Assembly: GCA_964020085.1 (NCBI GenBank)
Contig: OZ026603.1
Coordinates: 5,376,993 to 5,440,992, forward strand
Direction of reading: 5' to 3'
From: Micromussa lordhowensis
Lineage: Eukaryota > Cnidaria > Anthozoa > Scleractinia > Lobophylliidae
DNA length: 64,000 nucleotides
Each line of letters opens with the position of its first letter. The stretch's first letter is position 1. Shown one piece after another: positions 62,001-64,000 of the stretch. Position numbers and translations under genes: made by a program. The notes below the pieces were generated by a model. That model worked only from the letters and a program-made list of their open reading frames with translations, was not told where the DNA came from and did not search any database.

Positions 62001-64000
62001 TTCCCTGGTCCCAACTTTGCAGAATTTCAGAAAACGCGCGCCGGGGGTCCCCTTGGCAAATTTGACATAGCTCGGCTTCACGGGCACTTTAAGAGGCACG
62101 GTTTGCAGCAAAATGTTCTGCTAGGTTGGCACTTCAAGGAAATTTTAGTTAAAACATGATGGCATTGGCGCCAGGGTGTTTTTTCTGGCCTTCTTTTTGC
62201 AGTAGTTTTCCCTGGTCCCAACTTTGCAGAATTTCAGAAAACGCGAACTGGGGGTCCCCTTGGCAAATTTGACATAGCTCGGCTTCACGGGCACTTTAAG
62301 AGGCGCGGTTTGCAGCAAAATGTTTTGCTAGGTTGGCACTTTAAGGAAATCCTAGTTAGAACATGATGGCATTGGCGCCAGGGTGTTTTTTTTGGCCTTC
62401 TTTTTGCAGTAGTTTCCCCTGGTCCCAACTTTGCAGAATTTCAGACAACGCGCGCTGGGGGTCCCCTTGGTAAATTTGACATAGCTCGGCTTCACGGGCA
62501 CTTTAAGAGGCGCGGTTTGCAGCAAAATGTTCTGCTAGGTTGGCACTTTAAGGAAATCCTAGTTAGAACATGATGGCATTGGCGCCAGGGTGTTTTTTCT
62601 GGCCTTCTTTTTGCAGTAGTTTCCCCTGGTCCCAACTTTGCAGAATTTCAGAAAACGCGCGCTGGGGGTCCCCTTGGCAAATTTGACATAGCTCGGCTTC
62701 ACGGGCACTTTAAGAGGCGCAGTTTGCAGCAAAATGTTCTGCTAGGTTGGCACTTTAAGGAAATCTTAGTTAGAACATGATGGCATTGGGGCCAGGGTGT
62801 TTTTTCTGGCCTTCTTTTTGCAGTAGTTTCCCCTGGTCCCAACTTTGCAGAATTTCAGAAAACGCGCGCTGGGGGTCCCCTTGGCAAATTTGACATAGCT
62901 CGGCTTCACGGGCACTTTAAGAGGCGCGGTTTGCAGCAAAATGTTCTGCTAGGTTGGCACTTCAAGGAAATCTTAGTTAGAACATGATGGCATTGGCGCC
63001 AGGGTGTTTTTTCTGGCCTTCTTTTTGCAGTAGTTTCCCCTGGTCCCAACTTTGCAGATTTTCAGAAAACGCGCGCTGGGGGTCCCCTTGGCAAATTTGA
63101 CATAGCTCGGCTTCACGGGCACTTTAAGAGGCGCGGTTTGCAGCAAAATGTTCTGCTAGGTTGGCACTTCAAGGAAATCTTAGTTAGAACATGATGGCAT
63201 TGGCGCCAGGGTGTTTTTTCTGGCCTTCTTTTTGCAGTAGTTTCCCCTGGTCCCAACTTTGCAGAATTTCAGAAAACGCGCGCTGGGGGTCCCCTTGGCA
63301 AAATTTGACATACCTCGGCTTCACGGGCACTTTAAGAGGCGCGGTTTGCAGCAAAATGTTCTGCTAGGTTGGCACTTCAAGGAAATTGTAGTTAGAACAT
63401 GATGGCATTGGCGCCAGGGTGTTTTTTCTGGTCTTCTTTTTGCAGTAGTTTCCCCTGGTCCCAACTTTGCAGAATTTTAGAAAACGCGCTCTGGGGGTCC
63501 CCTTGGCAAATTTGTCATAGCTCAGCTTCACGGGCACTTTAAGAGGCGCGGTTTGCAGCAAAATGTTCTGCTAGGTTGGCACTTTAAGGAAATTGTAGTT
63601 AGAACATGTTGGCATTGGCGCCAGGGTGTTTTTTCTGGCCTTCTTTTTGCAGTAGTTTCCCCTGGTCCCAACTTTGCAGAATTTCAGAAAACGCGCGCTG
63701 GGGGTCCCCTTGGCAAATTTGACATAGCTCAGCTTCACGGGCACTTTAAGAGGCGCGGTTTGCAGCAAAATGTTCTGCTAGGTGGGCACTTTAAGGAAAT
63801 TCTAGCTAGAACATGGTGGCATTGGCGCCAGGGTGTTTTTTCTGGCCTTCTTTTTGCAGTAGTTTCCCCTGGTCCCAACTTTGCAGAATTTCAGAAAACG
63901 CGCGCTGGGGGTCCCCTTGGCAAATTTGACATAGCTCGGCTTCACGGGCACTTTAAGAGGCGCAGTTTGCAGCAAAATGTTCTGCTAGGTTGGCACTTTA

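Larger units (their letters stand above)
16874..64000. repeat. 207-bp satellite array (region B)
   Basis: A 207-bp monomer is repeated head to tail to the window end, about 227 copies including the gap. Counting from gtttcccctgg as position 1, landmarks are aaaacgcgcgctgg (34-47), gggggtcccc (46-55), the palindrome caaatttg (60-67), ggcttcacgggcac (77-90), aagaggcgcggtttgcagc (94-112), atggcattggcgccaggg (162-179) and a T-rich tract ending in gcagta (200-207). Most positions are nearly invariant; a window at 138-155 is highly variable. The length is 3 x 69, so short frames recur in phase in every monomer. They usually lack an ATG and end at the conserved tag on the minus strand of ctaggttgg, so I call no genes here. 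Confidence 0.98.

Noticed and set aside
16874..64000. Numerous 62-80 residue open frames on both strands of the satellite
   Set aside because: They recur because 207 is divisible by three. Many begin at TTG or GTG, they span monomer junctions and they end at a shared stop. The longer ones arise from single-base indels.
16874..64000. CRISPR array
   Set aside because: Monomers are contiguous 207-bp tandem copies with no unique spacers between short repeats.
16874..64000. CENP-B box in the satellite monomer
   Set aside because: I looked for the TTCG...CGGG pattern on both strands. The nearest sequence, cttcacgggc, lacks the required spacing and bases.
16874..64000. E2F-type site at attggcgccagg in each monomer
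   Set aside because: Only the GGCGCC core matches. The flanking T and A runs of a palindromic E2F site are absent, so it is not called.

Overview
This window holds no recognisable protein-coding or structural RNA gene. It is two abutting tandem-repeat arrays, which points to heterochromatic or satellite-rich DNA of a eukaryote. A metazoan is my best guess, because each unit of the first array carries palindromes matching the animal NRF1 promoter site. I cannot name a species. The absence of long open frames, the repeat lengths and the 200-N scaffold gap all fit a draft eukaryotic assembly and not a prokaryote or phage.

Region A (1-16877) is a head-to-tail array of a ~3.26 kb unit. There is an almost complete first unit, three complete units, a fifth unit that stops early, and a final ~1 kb fragment. 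The copies differ by scattered substitutions and small indels. Each full unit carries a perfect 30-bp inverted repeat whose arms lie ~1.55 kb apart, a GC-rich segment bounded by two GCGCATGCGC palindromes, a poly-C tract of variable length and small hairpins. Short open frames recur in every unit. None resembles a known protein; one minus-strand frame starts like a signal peptide and is kept only as a weak candidate. At 15878-15883 the fifth unit jumps back to the sequence between its inverted-repeat arms. The join lies at the inner edges of both arms, so the inner segment is repeated directly without the arms.

Region B (16874-64000) begins at a 4-bp microhomology junction. It is a 207-bp satellite, about 227 monomers if the gap is counted as written. 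The first monomers are the most diverged, as expected at an array edge. Further in, the monomers are organised as nested higher-order repeats: dimers near 20.5-21.8 kb and 34.2-35.0 kb, a trimer at 28.6-29.9 kb, an 8-mer at 18.0-20.5 kb, 13- and 17-monomer spaced blocks at 30-38 kb, a 14-mer at 43.5-49.3 kb, and a 15-mer with a nested 6-mer at 54-62 kb. Most of the monomer is nearly invariant, but a short window (monomer positions 138-155) is highly polymorphic and acts like a per-monomer barcode. Each monomer also carries a pyrimidine-rich tract ending in CAG that resembles a splice acceptor. The gap at 25854-26053 is exactly in phase with the monomer.

The two regions share no obvious homology. 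They appear to have been joined by a break inside the last partial unit of region A.
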